Positions 18,064-26,638 are shown, counted from the first letter of the stretch. The stretch is 44,169 bases of DNA from Candidatus Poribacteria bacterium (GCA_022821065.1 JAJEEK010000019.1:1-44169); one strand, 5' to 3'. Notes: generated by a model not told the origin, from the sequence alone. Translations and numbers: made by a program.

Positions 18064-18084
18064 AGTTTTTCCCTTTTTATTTAT

Positions 18085-18122
18085 AAGGCAGGCTTTTATG
18101 CCTGCCTTTTCTTTTTTGTTTT
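18085..18122 (+). terminator. Intrinsic terminator after ilvD
   Basis: A 9-bp stem AAGGCAGGC / GCCTGCCTT with a TTTTAT loop is followed by a long T-rich run with only one C (18107-18117). It begins 22 bases after the ilvD stop. This is the clearest terminator outside the T-box. The remainder up to 18307 shows no gene. Confidence 0.88.
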
Positions 18123-18307
18123 TAAATTTGATTTTTCCCATGACTTTTTCTGGTGAATATGATATTATTTTCATAATCGTTTACGATGGAATACACTTGA
18201 GAAAATTCGTTATCCACTCCTACATTATTACCCAAGGCAGAACCTTTTAAGTCATAGGTTGTCTTGTTTGTAGGAACAACGCAAAAAACAAAAATTCGGG
18301 GAAACTA

Positions 18308-19603
18308 ATGAATCTAAAACAGCCAATTATGAAACTTTCTGTCGGACTGATGAGCCTAATTTTACTGATAATTGCCGGATGTGGTCGGGTTGACCCTGGC
18401 ATGATGGACAATAAACCGGTTGAACTTGAGGCTGTAGATCCGAACCTCGTCAGGGCGAACACAGCATTCGGATTTAAGTTACTCAACGAACTCCGAAAAA
18501 ATGAACAGGATAACAATACGCTCGTCTCGCCGTTCAGCGTCTCTGTTGCGTTGGCGATGGTACGCAACGGAGCCGGGGACGAAACTGAGCAGGCGATGAT
18601 AAATGCGTTACAACTGCAAGCGTTAGACCCGCAGTCGCTCAATGCCAACTACGTGTACTTGCAAAGGGCACTTCAGGCACCCGATTCAGAGATAACACTG
18701 TCAATTGCCAACTCGCTCTGGGGAGCTGCAGGTATAGTGTTTGACCCTGGTTTTCTGGATCGGAATCGTCAATTCTTGGATACTGAAATCTCAACACTCG
18801 ATTTCACCGAACCAGATAATGTTTCAACGATTAATCAGAGTGTGAGTGACAGCACCGATGGCAGGATTTCAGATATTATTGAGGCAATTGCGCCGTCAAC
18901 GGTGATATGCCTAATTAGCGGAATTTATTTCACGGGAGATTGGCAAGAAGAATTCGATATATCTCGAACTGTAGACAAACCTTTTTATGTTTCGAACGAT
19001 GAGATAACTGAGATAAAGCAGGTTCCAATGATGCACAAGACAGACTGGTACCCGTATTATGCAGGCGAACACTTCCAGGCTGTAAGTCTCCCTTACGGCG
19101 ATGGTCAAATGGGTATGTACATCTTTCTACCGAACCAGGACACCGATCTCAATGTCTTCTTAGAACGTTTGAATGTTGAGAATTGGGAGGGTTGGATGTC
19201 GCAATTCTCTGCGCCATTCTCTGAGAGAGAAGTGGAACTTGTCCTGCCCAAATTTAAACTAATATACTCAGTAGAACTTGCGAGCGCGTTGACAGAACTC
19301 GGTATGGGTATTGCGTTCGATGGTGCTAACGCAGATTTCAGCCGTATGCGGGTTTCACCGGTGCCTGTGTTTATTAGCTATTTAAATCATCACGCGGTCG
19401 TTGAAGTCAATGAAGAGGGGACCGAAGCCGCCACGGGGACCTTTGTTTTTCTCGACGAATCCTTTGAAGTATTAGCAGAACCAGCAGAAGCATTTATACC
19501 GCCTATTCCGTTTGTTGTAGACCGACCGTTTTTCTTTGCGATTCGTGATAACCAGACAGGGACAGTGCTATTTATGGGTGCTGTTATGGATCCCACGATG
19601 TAG
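18308..19603 (+). CDS. Serpin family protease inhibitor lipoprotein
   Basis: A 431-residue serpin, a suicide inhibitor of serine or cysteine proteases. Residues 1-25 form a lipoprotein signal with lipobox LIIAGC (C25), so it is probably anchored on the outside of the inner or outer membrane. The core begins NTAFGFKLLNEL. The NTLVSPFSVSVALAMV block is the usual serpin N-terminal signature. Near the C-terminus HHAVVEVNEEGTEAATGT gives the strand-5A hinge with small residues, required for inhibitory loop insertion. The reactive loop that follows is acidic, with a proline-rich end (AFIPPIPF), then DRPFFFAIRDNQTGTVLFMG. The P1 residue cannot be set with certainty. Start 18308 follows GGGGAAA; ATG 18329 is possible. 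Confidence 0.93.
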   Translation: MNLKQPIMKLSVGLMSLILLIIAGCGRVDPGMMDNKPVELEAVDPNLVRANTAFGFKLLNELRKNEQDNNTLVSPFSVSVALAMVRNGAGDETEQAMINALQLQALDPQSLNANYVYLQRALQAPDSEITLSIANSLWGAAGIVFDPGFLDRNRQFLDTEISTLDFTEPDNVSTINQSVSDSTDGRISDIIEAIAPSTVICLISGIYFTGDWQEEFDISRTVDKPFYVSNDEITEIKQVPMMHKTDWYPYYAGEHFQAVSLPYGDGQMGMYIFLPNQDTDLNVFLERLNVENWEGWMSQFSAPFSEREVELVLPKFKLIYSVELASALTELGMGIAFDGANADFSRMRVSPVPVFISYLNHHAVVEVNEEGTEAATGTFVFLDESFEVLAEPAEAFIPPIPFVVDRPFFFAIRDNQTGTVLFMGAVMDPTM

Positions 19604-19617
19604 GTGGAGTATGCCGT

Positions 19618-20016
19618 ATGAATGAACAGAGACCGATCATTCTCAACCAAGCAGAACTTGAATGGGAAACATGGGACGATCCAGAACTCGCTGCTAAGAG
19701 TCCGGTGCGTTGGAAGATTCTTATATCCAGTGAACGCGGCCCCAGCAGTCAACTCGCTACCGGTATAGCAGAGATGACACCGGGGACCTTGCTTCCGCTC
19801 CATCATCATGCCCCCGCAGAGACCTACTATGTCATCAGTGGGAACGGGTATGTAACAGTAGGCGATCAAGAGGCATCACTCCGTCCAGGCGCATCAGTCT
19901 TCATACCCGCTAATGCGAAACACTCACTCCGTTGCACCGGCACCGAGAACCTTGTTTTCCTATTCACTTTCGCAGCGGACAGATTCGATGAAATCGTTTA
20001 TCATTTTGATACGTAG
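19618..20016 (+). CDS. Cupin domain protein
   Basis: A 132-residue single-domain cupin. Cupin motif 1 is seen as PLHHHAPAETYYVISGNG, with a histidine cluster and a glutamate for metal binding. Motif 2 is PGASVFIPANAKHSLRC, with the last metal histidine. No enzyme activity can be assigned; such proteins may be sugar isomerases, dioxygenases or sensors. It starts 14 bases after the serpin, behind GGTGGAG, so the two are probably co-transcribed. Confidence 0.85.
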   Translation: MNEQRPIILNQAELEWETWDDPELAAKSPVRWKILISSERGPSSQLATGIAEMTPGTLLPLHHHAPAETYYVISGNGYVTVGDQEASLRPGASVFIPANAKHSLRCTGTENLVFLFTFAADRFDEIVYHFDT

Positions 20017-20053
20017 TATTCGTTTGACAGCTCTACGAGGGTAAGTTATCAGC

Positions 20054-21043
20054 ATGCCAACATTAAAAACAGCAGACACGAAACCTATCACCACCAATGC
20101 AGATGCCAGCTTAATAGACATCGGCGACGGTGTCACGCGACTTGAACTGCACAGCAAGCTGAACATCATAGGCGACGGAATGCTGGAGATGTTTGATGCA
20201 GCATTGGATGAGGTGGAAACCAATTACGTTGGCATGGTTATCGCTACGGAGGCGAAGCATTTTTCGGTAGGACTTGACCTTATTCTCCTGCTGGAACGCG
20301 CTAAGAACCAAAATTGGGACGCAATTTCGGGGACACTCCGAAAACTGCAAACCGTCTGTACAAGACTTCGGACCGCGTCAAAACCTGTCGTCGCGGCAAC
20401 GACGGGTATGGCACTCGGTGGCGGGTGCGAATTCGCACTCGGTGCGGATGCCATCCAGGCGCACACCGAAAGCAGTCTCGGTCTCGTTGAACTCAACGTC
20501 GGACTTATTCCGGGGGGTGGCGGCACGAAGGAAATGGCACTTCGGTGTTTAGAAGGACAGACGCTACCAGCACCGATTCAAAATCTGTTTCCGTTTGTTA
20601 ATAAGGCTTTCGACACAATCCGCGAATCCACAGTCTCACAAAACGCAGCAGAAGCACAAGAATTCGGCTTCCTCCGCCACACGGATGCCATCTCAGCAGA
20701 TCAAAAGACGCATATTGCGGATGCCAAGCAGCGCGTGCTCTCCATGCACAAAGCAGGATACAACCCACCAGAACCGCAACAGGTATTTGTTATCGGTGAA
20801 GAAGGGATCGCTCGACTCAATTTACAGACGCATCTCCTGCGACAGGCTGGCACTATTGACGCGTATACGCAATATCTTGCTAATCAATTGGCTTATGTCC
20901 TCTGTGGAGGCAAACTTTCAACGCCGCAATTCGTCCCCGAACAGTATCTGCTTGATCTGGAGCACGAGGTTTTCCTCAGTCTTTGTGGCAAACAGGAGAC
21001 GCACGCACGGATAGAAGCGACACTACAGAGAGGAAAAAAGTAA
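20054..21043 (+). CDS. Stand-alone enoyl-CoA hydratase/isomerase domain, FadN C-terminal type
   Basis: A 329-residue crotonase-fold protein. The oxyanion-hole segments are seen in KHFSVGLDL and GMALGGGCEFAL, and the family helix in GLIPGGGGTKE. The whole protein, including the tail LAYVLCGGKLSTPQFVPEQYLLDLEHEVFLSL (quoted in parts), resembles the C-terminal half of FadN-type fused beta-oxidation enzymes. The N-terminal 3-hydroxyacyl-CoA dehydrogenase Rossmann half is absent, and no such gene is in the window. Its stop overlaps the thiolase start (TAATG), so the two are translationally coupled. It probably hydrates enoyl-CoA in fatty acid degradation, but the partner dehydrogenase must be elsewhere. 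Confidence 0.83.
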   Translation: MPTLKTADTKPITTNADASLIDIGDGVTRLELHSKLNIIGDGMLEMFDAALDEVETNYVGMVIATEAKHFSVGLDLILLLERAKNQNWDAISGTLRKLQTVCTRLRTASKPVVAATTGMALGGGCEFALGADAIQAHTESSLGLVELNVGLIPGGGGTKEMALRCLEGQTLPAPIQNLFPFVNKAFDTIRESTVSQNAAEAQEFGFLRHTDAISADQKTHIADAKQRVLSMHKAGYNPPEPQQVFVIGEEGIARLNLQTHLLRQAGTIDAYTQYLANQLAYVLCGGKLSTPQFVPEQYLLDLEHEVFLSLCGKQETHARIEATLQRGKK

Positions 21044-22230
21044 TGCGAGCGACACCGAGCGTGGTTATCGTATCGGCAGTGCGAACAGCCGTCGGAAAAG
21101 CAGGAAAAGGCACCCTGAAAAATACACGTCCAGATGAACTCGCCGCCGCTGTGCTCAGCGGTGCTGTTGAACGACTCCCACAACTTAACTTAGAGGCAAT
21201 TGATGATGTCATCATTGGATGCGCGACACATGAAGGCGCGCAGGGATACAATGTCGCTCGTATCGCCAGTTTACGCGCAGGATTTCCCGTCTCCGTGCCT
21301 GCTATGACAATTAACCGTTTCTGTGCATCTGGTTTAGAGACAATTGCAATGGGTGCCGAACGGATTCTATCTGGGCGCGCTGAGATCGTCGTTGCTGGGG
21401 GTGTAGAGAGCATGAGTCAGGTCCCATTCGGTGTTAACCTCTCGCCGAACCCTGCTCTTATAGAACACGCACCGGATACCTATCTCAGCATGGGGTTGAC
21501 TGCCGAAAATCTGGCGAAAAAATATAGTATTCCTCGTAGTGAGCAGGACGTTTACGCGTATCAGAGCCACCGAAAAGCGATTGCAGCCATTGATGCTGGC
21601 AAATTCTGTGAAGAAATTCTACCGCTGAAAGTAGAGGAAACATACCTCAACACCGAAGGTATAACTGAAACTTTGAGTTCTGTCTTTGATACCGATGAAG
21701 GACCCCGCCGGGACACTTCACCAGAGGCACTGGCATCCCTTAAACCCGTTTTTCTTATGGACGGCACAGTAACGGCTGGCAACGCCTCTCAGATGAGCGA
21801 CGGTGCCGCCGCTGTCGTCCTGATGTCCGAGGCACGAGCGAAAGCAGAAGGTTACGATCCGTTGGCACATTTTGTCAGTTATGCCACAGCCGGTGTCCCG
21901 CCTGAAATTATGGGAATCGGACCGGTGCCAGCAATTCCGAAGGCACTCGCGTCAGCAGGGTTAACGCTGAAGGATATGGATGTCATAGAACTCAACGAAG
22001 CCTTTGCTGTACAGGCACTCGCTGTCCTTCGCGAGGCACAACTGCCACCCGAAAAGGTGAACGTCAATGGTGGTGCAGTCGCGTTGGGACACCCCCTCGG
22101 TTGCACAGGTACAAAACTCACCGTGAGCCTGATTAATGAAATGCGCAGACAGAACCACCGCTACGGTATGGTAACGATGTGTGTCGGTGGTGGCATGGGT
22201 GCCGCAGGCATTTTTCTAAATCTGACATAA
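21043..22230 (+). CDS. fadA: Acetyl-CoA acyltransferase (thiolase)
   Basis: A 395-residue thiolase, which cleaves 3-ketoacyl-CoA or condenses acetyl-CoA. The nucleophile is C94 in NRFCASGLE. The second active-site block has the histidine in [14 protein letters not shown]. The last has the catalytic cysteine in [11 protein letters not shown] near the C-terminus. The start is taken at ATG 21043, one base into the preceding stop codon. An open frame continues 20 residues upstream inside the hydratase gene, but those residues are not thiolase-like. The pairing with an FadN-like hydratase favours beta-oxidation, so fadA is preferred over a biosynthetic role; the symbol is by analogy. Confidence 0.92.
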   Translation: MRATPSVVIVSAVRTAVGKAGKGTLKNTRPDELAAAVLSGAVERLPQLNLEAIDDVIIGCATHEGAQGYNVARIASLRAGFPVSVPAMTINRFCASGLETIAMGAERILSGRAEIVVAGGVESMSQVPFGVNLSPNPALIEHAPDTYLSMGLTAENLAKKYSIPRSEQDVYAYQSHRKAIAAIDAGKFCEEILPLKVEETYLNTEGITETLSSVFDTDEGPRRDTSPEALASLKPVFLMDGTVTAGNASQMSDGAAAVVLMSEARAKAEGYDPLAHFVSYATAGVPPEIMGIGPVPAIPKALASAGLTLKDMDVIELNEAFAVQALAVLREAQLPPEKVNVNGGAVALGHPLGCTGTKLTVSLINEMRRQNHRYGMVTMCVGGGMGAAGIFLNLT

Positions 22231-22243
22231 GAAAAAGGAGGCT

Positions 22244-22281
22244 GTGTTTTCTCCTCTACCCGAAGGTAGCCGAGGAAACAC
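22244..22281 (+). other. Long imperfect hairpin before the toxin-antitoxin remnant
   Basis: GTGTTT...CTACC pairs with GGTAG...AAACAC around a CGAA loop, with two mismatches in the middle. It begins 13 bases after the thiolase stop and ends 12 bases before the antitoxin start. It may be a weak terminator for the thiolase operon or an operator-like site. No T tract follows. Confidence 0.45.
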
Positions 22282-22293
22282 CGAAGATTATTG

Positions 22294-22539
22294 ATGAAAT
22301 CCGCGAATTTGAAAGAGATATTTGAAGTGTGGAATCGCGTGAGAGTTTGGGAGCCAGAAATGCGCATTGACTTGGCGCGTCGGATTTTAGATACCGTGGT
22401 TCCCTCACGCATTCAACCACCCCCACAAACGATGTCATTGGATGAGGTGATCGGTATTGCGAAAACGGATGCCCCACCGCCTACTGATGAGGACTGCAAG
22501 AAAATTCTTGAAGAGGAACGGACAAAAAAACACGGATGA
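22294..22539 (+). CDS. VapB-like antitoxin of a PIN-domain system
   Basis: An 81-residue protein. The helical N-terminus (LKEIFEVWNRVRVWEPEMRI and on) is followed by the segment MSLDEVIGIAKTDAPPPTDED and an acidic/basic end EEERTKKHG. This layout matches antitoxin-like small proteins found directly before PIN-domain toxins in other bacteria. Its stop overlaps the ATG of the toxin remnant (ATGA), as in a normal toxin-antitoxin pair. A TTG at 22291 could add one residue. The identification rests on resemblance and on the neighbour. Confidence 0.6.
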   Translation: MKSANLKEIFEVWNRVRVWEPEMRIDLARRILDTVVPSRIQPPPQTMSLDEVIGIAKTDAPPPTDEDCKKILEEERTKKHG

Positions 22540-22667
22540 TTCACGCACTATTAGATACAAATGTAGGCAGATTGATTGTTACACGTGATCTTGCGGGGTT
22601 TCCGCTTAACAATATCCCAATTCTCACGCCACAACAGATGCTATTAAAGTTGACAGAGAACGATTAA
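22536..22667 (+). pseudogene. Internally deleted PIN-domain (VapC-like) toxin remnant
   Basis: A 43-codon frame beginning MIHALLDTNV, the usual first strand and catalytic aspartate of PIN ribonucleases. It passes directly to GRLIVTRDLAGFPLNNIPILTP in parts, the usual C-terminal strand (IVTRD, with another active-site acid) and tail. About 90 central residues, including the middle acidic residues, are missing, while the reading frame is kept. An in-frame deletion at about 22566 explains this. The product cannot form a normal nuclease fold. It overlaps the antitoxin by four bases. Confidence 0.65.
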
Positions 22668-22684
22668 ATTTAAGAAGGGAAATA

Positions 22685-23746
22685 ATGTTTAGATATTTTT
22701 GGTTAACTATTGTTTTTATAATTACTATGAGCGGATTGACAATTGAAGCGTCTATAGAAAAAGCAATTTTACTGAAGGCGCATGGTTTAAATGACAACGC
22801 AAAGCGTGAACTTATCAATCTTATTTTTCACGAAGATTCCGAAAGGAAAGATATATCTCGCGCATATTATCTACTCGGCGCGATCGCTTTTGATGAGGAT
22901 AGGATTCAACCTGCCATAAAGACATGGGGTTATATCGTTGAAGAATATCCGAATTCCGATGAAGCGTTGATGGTAAAAGAGAGAATGGATGAATTATCCA
23001 AAGTGACTTTAGCAGCTTATACGGAAAGTATTGAAAGTGCTGATTATTCCGTGGCCAAATTGTATTTGAAAAATGCAGAGTTCTGGTCGGACGGTAAAGA
23101 TGATCACTGGATGATTGATTCAAGCTGGATTCCTAAAATAGAATTCGCGTTAAAATGGTACGATAAAGTTATCTCTGAATTTCCAAGGAGTGAGGTAACT
23201 CGTAGTGCCTACATTGGAAAAATACGAACCTTACTGAGTTGGAGAGAATTTCATAAAGAATTAATCGACATCAGCGATGACATCGTTGGTAGATTAATAG
23301 CAAGTGCAATTTTTCGTATCTATATTGGACAGCTTGTTGATACTTTTCATAATTTCGAGAAGGATTTTCCAAATGATATTACACTTCAGGCATGCAGATT
23401 CCAGATTGGACAAGCCTATTTTGTTGTAGGTATGCCCCTTCACAGGTCATTTCGTATGCCATTTCACAGGTCACCTCGTACTAATGATTTAGAAGAAGCT
23501 TTAAAACAAGCGGAGTTTATTGTAAGTGCACTACTGCACAGAATATCTCTTGCTGATGATTTAGAACAAACTTTAGAACAAGTGAAGAATAGTGATTTAG
23601 AACAAACTTCAGAACAAGCGAAGAATGATTTAGAACAAGCGAAGAAGTGGTTTGAAGAGGTTATAACTAATTCAGGGGACAATGATACCTTTTATCGCCA
23701 AATTGCCGAGGCGAGAAAAAATGAAATTATTAACAGAGTTAGATAA
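22685..23746 (+). CDS. TPR-like secreted protein with internal repeats
   Basis: A 353-residue protein starting behind AAGAAGGGAA. A hydrophobic N-terminus (about 1-22) suggests a signal peptide or anchor. The middle has tetratricopeptide-like helical pairs such as SRAYYLLGAIAFDEDRIQPA followed by TWGYIVEEYPNSDEA, and WYDKVISEFPRSEVTRSAYI, like outer-membrane assembly or YbgF-type TPR proteins. The C-terminus has near-identical repeats (DLEQTLEQVKN, DLEQTSEQAKN, DLEQAKKW) and a duplicated M-P-(L/F)-H-R-S motif. These repeats are also clear at DNA level. The gene is AT-richer than its neighbours. A scaffolding role is likely; the partner is unknown. Confidence 0.7.
   Translation: MFRYFWLTIVFIITMSGLTIEASIEKAILLKAHGLNDNAKRELINLIFHEDSERKDISRAYYLLGAIAFDEDRIQPAIKTWGYIVEEYPNSDEALMVKERMDELSKVTLAAYTESIESADYSVAKLYLKNAEFWSDGKDDHWMIDSSWIPKIEFALKWYDKVISEFPRSEVTRSAYIGKIRTLLSWREFHKELIDISDDIVGRLIASAIFRIYIGQLVDTFHNFEKDFPNDITLQACRFQIGQAYFVVGMPLHRSFRMPFHRSPRTNDLEEALKQAEFIVSALLHRISLADDLEQTLEQVKNSDLEQTSEQAKNDLEQAKKWFEEVITNSGDNDTFYRQIAEARKNEIINRVR
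23558..23647 (+). repeat. Tandem repeat inside TPR gene
   Basis: Units start at 23558 (36 bases), 23594 (33 bases) and 23627 (about 21 bases, partial). Each opens GATTTAGAACAA and the full units end GCGAAGAAT or a close variant. A diverged unit lies at 23484. All unit lengths keep the reading frame, so the number of coiled-coil-like repeats could vary between strains. Confidence 0.8.
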
Positions 23747-23832
23747 ATAATATACCTATGTGTTAATTTCTTATATTACTAACCAGTGCTTTGTCCATTC
23801 ACGTTTTAGGAATGTGATAGATTAATGCCGCT

Positions 23833-23854
23833 GGCGAGGTTTCCTAACCTCGCC
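23833..23854. terminator. Perfect palindromic hairpin
   Basis: GGCGAGGTT / AACCTCGCC, a 9-bp perfect stem with a TCCT loop, lies in the gap between the TPR gene and the lactonase gene. It resembles the hairpin at 3075-3100 (shared GCGAGGT...ACCTCGC). There is no T tract. It could be a terminator or a dispersed palindromic repeat. Confidence 0.5.
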
Positions 23855-23953
23855 TATCAAAACATGGTCGTTTACCTCCAATTTCAAAGTAGATGAAGCA
23901 TTATATCGCCACTTTGCAACAGTGGTATTTCCATAGAGGTCAATTATAAAATT

Positions 23954-24970
23954 ATGCAAACGCATGTTTATCTCTCCATAGCCGGAGAAAACCGAATCGC
24001 TATTTATACGTTTGATGCTTCTAACGGTGGCATCGAACTTCAAGAAAACATCAACGTCACCGGTTCTCCCGGTCCTTTAGCACTCTCACCGTGTGGCGAC
24101 TTCCTATATGCCGGGCTGCGGTCGAGCCGCGAAATCGCAAGTTTCCGCATCGACGCAGAGACGAAACACCTCTCACACCTGCGGACAGTCAAACTCGATG
24201 CCGATACCTGTTATATCGCGCCGGATAAAACCGGAAATTTTCTGCTCTCCGCCTATTACGGTGCAGGTCAGGTTACTGTTCACGCAATCGGGGACGATAA
24301 AACCGTCCAAGGCGATCCGATTCAGACGGTTAAAACCGATATACACGCGCACTGCGTCGAGACGGATGCCTCAAACCGATACGCCTTCGTACCGCACACT
24401 GTCCCTCGAAACGCCATCTATCAGTTCCATTTCGATGAAAAGACAGGCATGCTCACAGAGAATATAATCGGGAATCTCAACCCGGGTGCACCGATTGGAC
24501 CTCGGCACTTCTGTTTCCATCCGAGCAAACCGATCCTCTATTTCTCGAACGAAAATGGATCGAGTGTTTCGGCGTACAGGCTTGAGGAAGAAGGTGAGCA
24601 CCCCGGAATTCTATCAGACCTACAAGAAGACCTCTCTACGCTCCCCTCAGACTTCGAGGAGGACAACACCTGTGCGCAAATCCACATTGATCCACAAGGG
24701 CAATTCCTCTATGTCTCCAATCGCGGACACGATAGCATCGCAGAATTCGCAGTTGACGAAGAAACCGGCAAACTCAGTGCTATCGGGCATCAGCCAACTG
24801 AACCCACACCCCGCGTTTTTAACATTGACGGAGCAGGAAACTTCCTTTTTGTCGGCGGTCAAGGGTCTGGCAAACTCGCCACCTACCGTATAAACCGTCA
24901 GAGCGGTGAATTGTCGCCACTTACCACATACACAGTCGGCGAAAACCCGATGTGGGTGCTTTTTATTTAA
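23954..24970 (+). CDS. Lactonase family beta-propeller (6-phosphogluconolactonase-like)
   Basis: A 338-residue seven-bladed propeller of the YbhE/Pgl lactonase family. The N-terminus (VYLSIAGENRIAIYTFD) and repeating blades such as SPGPLALSPCGDFLYAGLRSS and IHIDPQGQFLYVSNRGHDSIAEF are typical. The family includes true 6-phosphogluconolactonases, muconate-cycloisomerase-like enzymes and uncharacterised members, so substrate is unassigned. No signal peptide is seen. It ends 11 bases before the tmk start and may be co-transcribed with tmk-holB, without an obvious functional link. Confidence 0.85.
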   Translation: MQTHVYLSIAGENRIAIYTFDASNGGIELQENINVTGSPGPLALSPCGDFLYAGLRSSREIASFRIDAETKHLSHLRTVKLDADTCYIAPDKTGNFLLSAYYGAGQVTVHAIGDDKTVQGDPIQTVKTDIHAHCVETDASNRYAFVPHTVPRNAIYQFHFDEKTGMLTENIIGNLNPGAPIGPRHFCFHPSKPILYFSNENGSSVSAYRLEEEGEHPGILSDLQEDLSTLPSDFEEDNTCAQIHIDPQGQFLYVSNRGHDSIAEFAVDEETGKLSAIGHQPTEPTPRVFNIDGAGNFLFVGGQGSGKLATYRINRQSGELSPLTTYTVGENPMWVLFI

Positions 24971-24981
24971 AAAGAGAGAAG

Positions 24982-25599
24982 ATGGCACAAAGTGGAACTT
25001 TTATTACATTTGAAGGTGTGGAAGGGTCAGGTAAAACCACACAAGCACAACGGTTAGCGGAAGCCCTCGGTCCAGATGTTGTACGCACACGTGAACCCGG
25101 TGGAACGCCTGCCGCTGAACGGATTCGCGATATCTTTTTAACAGCTGACGGTATAACAGCACTGACGGAGCTGCTACTGCTGGCAGCGGCACGCGCGCAA
25201 CACGTAGACGAACTGATACGTCCCGCACTCGCTGAAAATAAAATTGTTATCTGCGACAGGTTTACCGATGCCACTGTCGCTTACCAAGGGTATCGCGGTG
25301 GCATCGATCTTGAACTGATTCACCACTTAAACCGCGTCGCTACCGGCGGTTTAACTCCAGACCTCACCTTTATTCTCGACCTGCCACCGGAGATCGGCTT
25401 ACAGAGACAGCAGACTGGCGAAACGCATCGCGACCGTTTGGATAGAGAGCCTCTTGAACGACACAGAAAAGTCCGTGAAGGCTACCTATCCGCGGCGAAA
25501 GCAGACCCCGATCGCGTCAAACTAATAGACGCAGCACAGGCCCCCGATGCCGTTCATGCCGCGATCTTAACCGAGTATCAAAAATATCTATCACGGTAG
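24982..25599 (+). CDS. tmk: Thymidylate kinase
   Basis: A 205-residue kinase that phosphorylates dTMP to dTDP. The P-loop is GVEGSGKTT (12-20). The DR motif is D92-R93-F94, with phenylalanine in place of the usual tyrosine. The LID-like region QQTGETHRDRLDRE carries basic residues. The start is set at ATG 24982 behind AAGAGAGA, since the ten residues upstream overlap the lactonase gene and are not conserved-looking. The holB gene follows after 20 bases, the common tmk-holB arrangement. Confidence 0.95.
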   Translation: MAQSGTFITFEGVEGSGKTTQAQRLAEALGPDVVRTREPGGTPAAERIRDIFLTADGITALTELLLLAAARAQHVDELIRPALAENKIVICDRFTDATVAYQGYRGGIDLELIHHLNRVATGGLTPDLTFILDLPPEIGLQRQQTGETHRDRLDREPLERHRKVREGYLSAAKADPDRVKLIDAAQAPDAVHAAILTEYQKYLSR

Positions 25600-25619
25600 A
25601 AGCATCTCTGAGAAGAAAC

Positions 25620-26576
25620 ATGCAAAATCCAATCATCGGACACCAACAGATTGTCGAACAAATCCAACATACCGTCGCATCGGAGCGGATCGCCGGTGCC
25701 TATCTCTTCGTTGGACCGGCAGGTGTCGGAAAAGAGACGGTCGCCCGCTATTTCGCACAACTCATTTTCTGTCAGCAAAAGACGCAGCCGCCTACGCTAT
25801 GCAGGACGTGTCTGGCTTGTCGGAAGATAGATTCAGGGAACCATCCGGATTTACAGTTCGTCCGACCTGAAGGAAGTACACTAAAGATAGGACAAATTCG
25901 GGAGTTACAGAAACAGATTATCTACGAACCGCTTGAAGCGAGTCGGAAAATCTACATCTTGACGGACGTGGAACGGATGAATGCAGAGGCAGAGAACTGT
26001 CTACTCAAGACACTTGAGGAGCCGCCAGCCGCCTCTGTTTTAATCCTTTTGACGTCAAATATCCGAGCCCTGCTGCCGACGACACGTTCCCGATGCCAAA
26101 TCCTCCAATTTCACCCGATGCCGACACAAGAATTAGCTAAAATCTTGGTCGAACAGTTTTCGGTAGTCCCTGAACAGGCGACGGCACTCGCGATTGCAGC
26201 GGATGGTGCGATCGGAAAGGCACTCACACACCTCGAAAAAGGCGATGTCCACACGGAAGAAGTCCCAGAAATTCTCAAGGAGACAGATCCATTAGCCGCC
26301 TTCAGACTTGCCGAACACTTGAAAAATAACCCCGAAACTTTAGGCGAGTTAGTCACATGGTATCGCGACCTGCTCTTTCTGCAACAAGGCGCGCCCACCG
26401 AATTAATAACACATATCCACTCTATTGTGGAACTCCAATCCATTGTACCGCGCTACTCTCGGCTGCGTATACAACAAGCCATCCAGACAGTCTTTGACAC
26501 CAAATCCCTCATCGACAATACCAACACAAACGCCACCTTGGCTTTAGAGGTCATGTGTCTGAAATTGCTAAAATAG
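25620..26576 (+). CDS. holB: DNA polymerase III delta-prime subunit
   Basis: A 318-residue clamp-loader AAA+ subunit. It has a P-loop variant, GPAGVGKET (32-40), a zinc-binding set of cysteines C51, C61, C64 and C67, and the block LLKTLEEPP (128-135) followed by the SRC motif (157-159) that supplies the trans-acting arginine. These are all features of the delta-prime/gamma family. Length fits delta-prime rather than the longer gamma/tau (DnaX). Adjacent to tmk, as in many bacteria. The start follows GAGAAGAAAC. Confidence 0.92.
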   Translation: MQNPIIGHQQIVEQIQHTVASERIAGAYLFVGPAGVGKETVARYFAQLIFCQQKTQPPTLCRTCLACRKIDSGNHPDLQFVRPEGSTLKIGQIRELQKQIIYEPLEASRKIYILTDVERMNAEAENCLLKTLEEPPAASVLILLTSNIRALLPTTRSRCQILQFHPMPTQELAKILVEQFSVVPEQATALAIAADGAIGKALTHLEKGDVHTEEVPEILKETDPLAAFRLAEHLKNNPETLGELVTWYRDLLFLQQGAPTELITHIHSIVELQSIVPRYSRLRIQQAIQTVFDTKSLIDNTNTNATLALEVMCLKLLK

Positions 26577-26638
26577 GTTCATCTCTCCTTTAGCTTCGCA
26601 TCACTGACTGCTGATCGCCGAACACCGAGAAACAGAAA

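Noticed and set aside
20983..21042. Earlier thiolase start giving 20 more residues
   Set aside because: The extension reads the hydratase gene in another frame, is not thiolase-like, and the TAATG overlap at 21043 is a typical coupled start.
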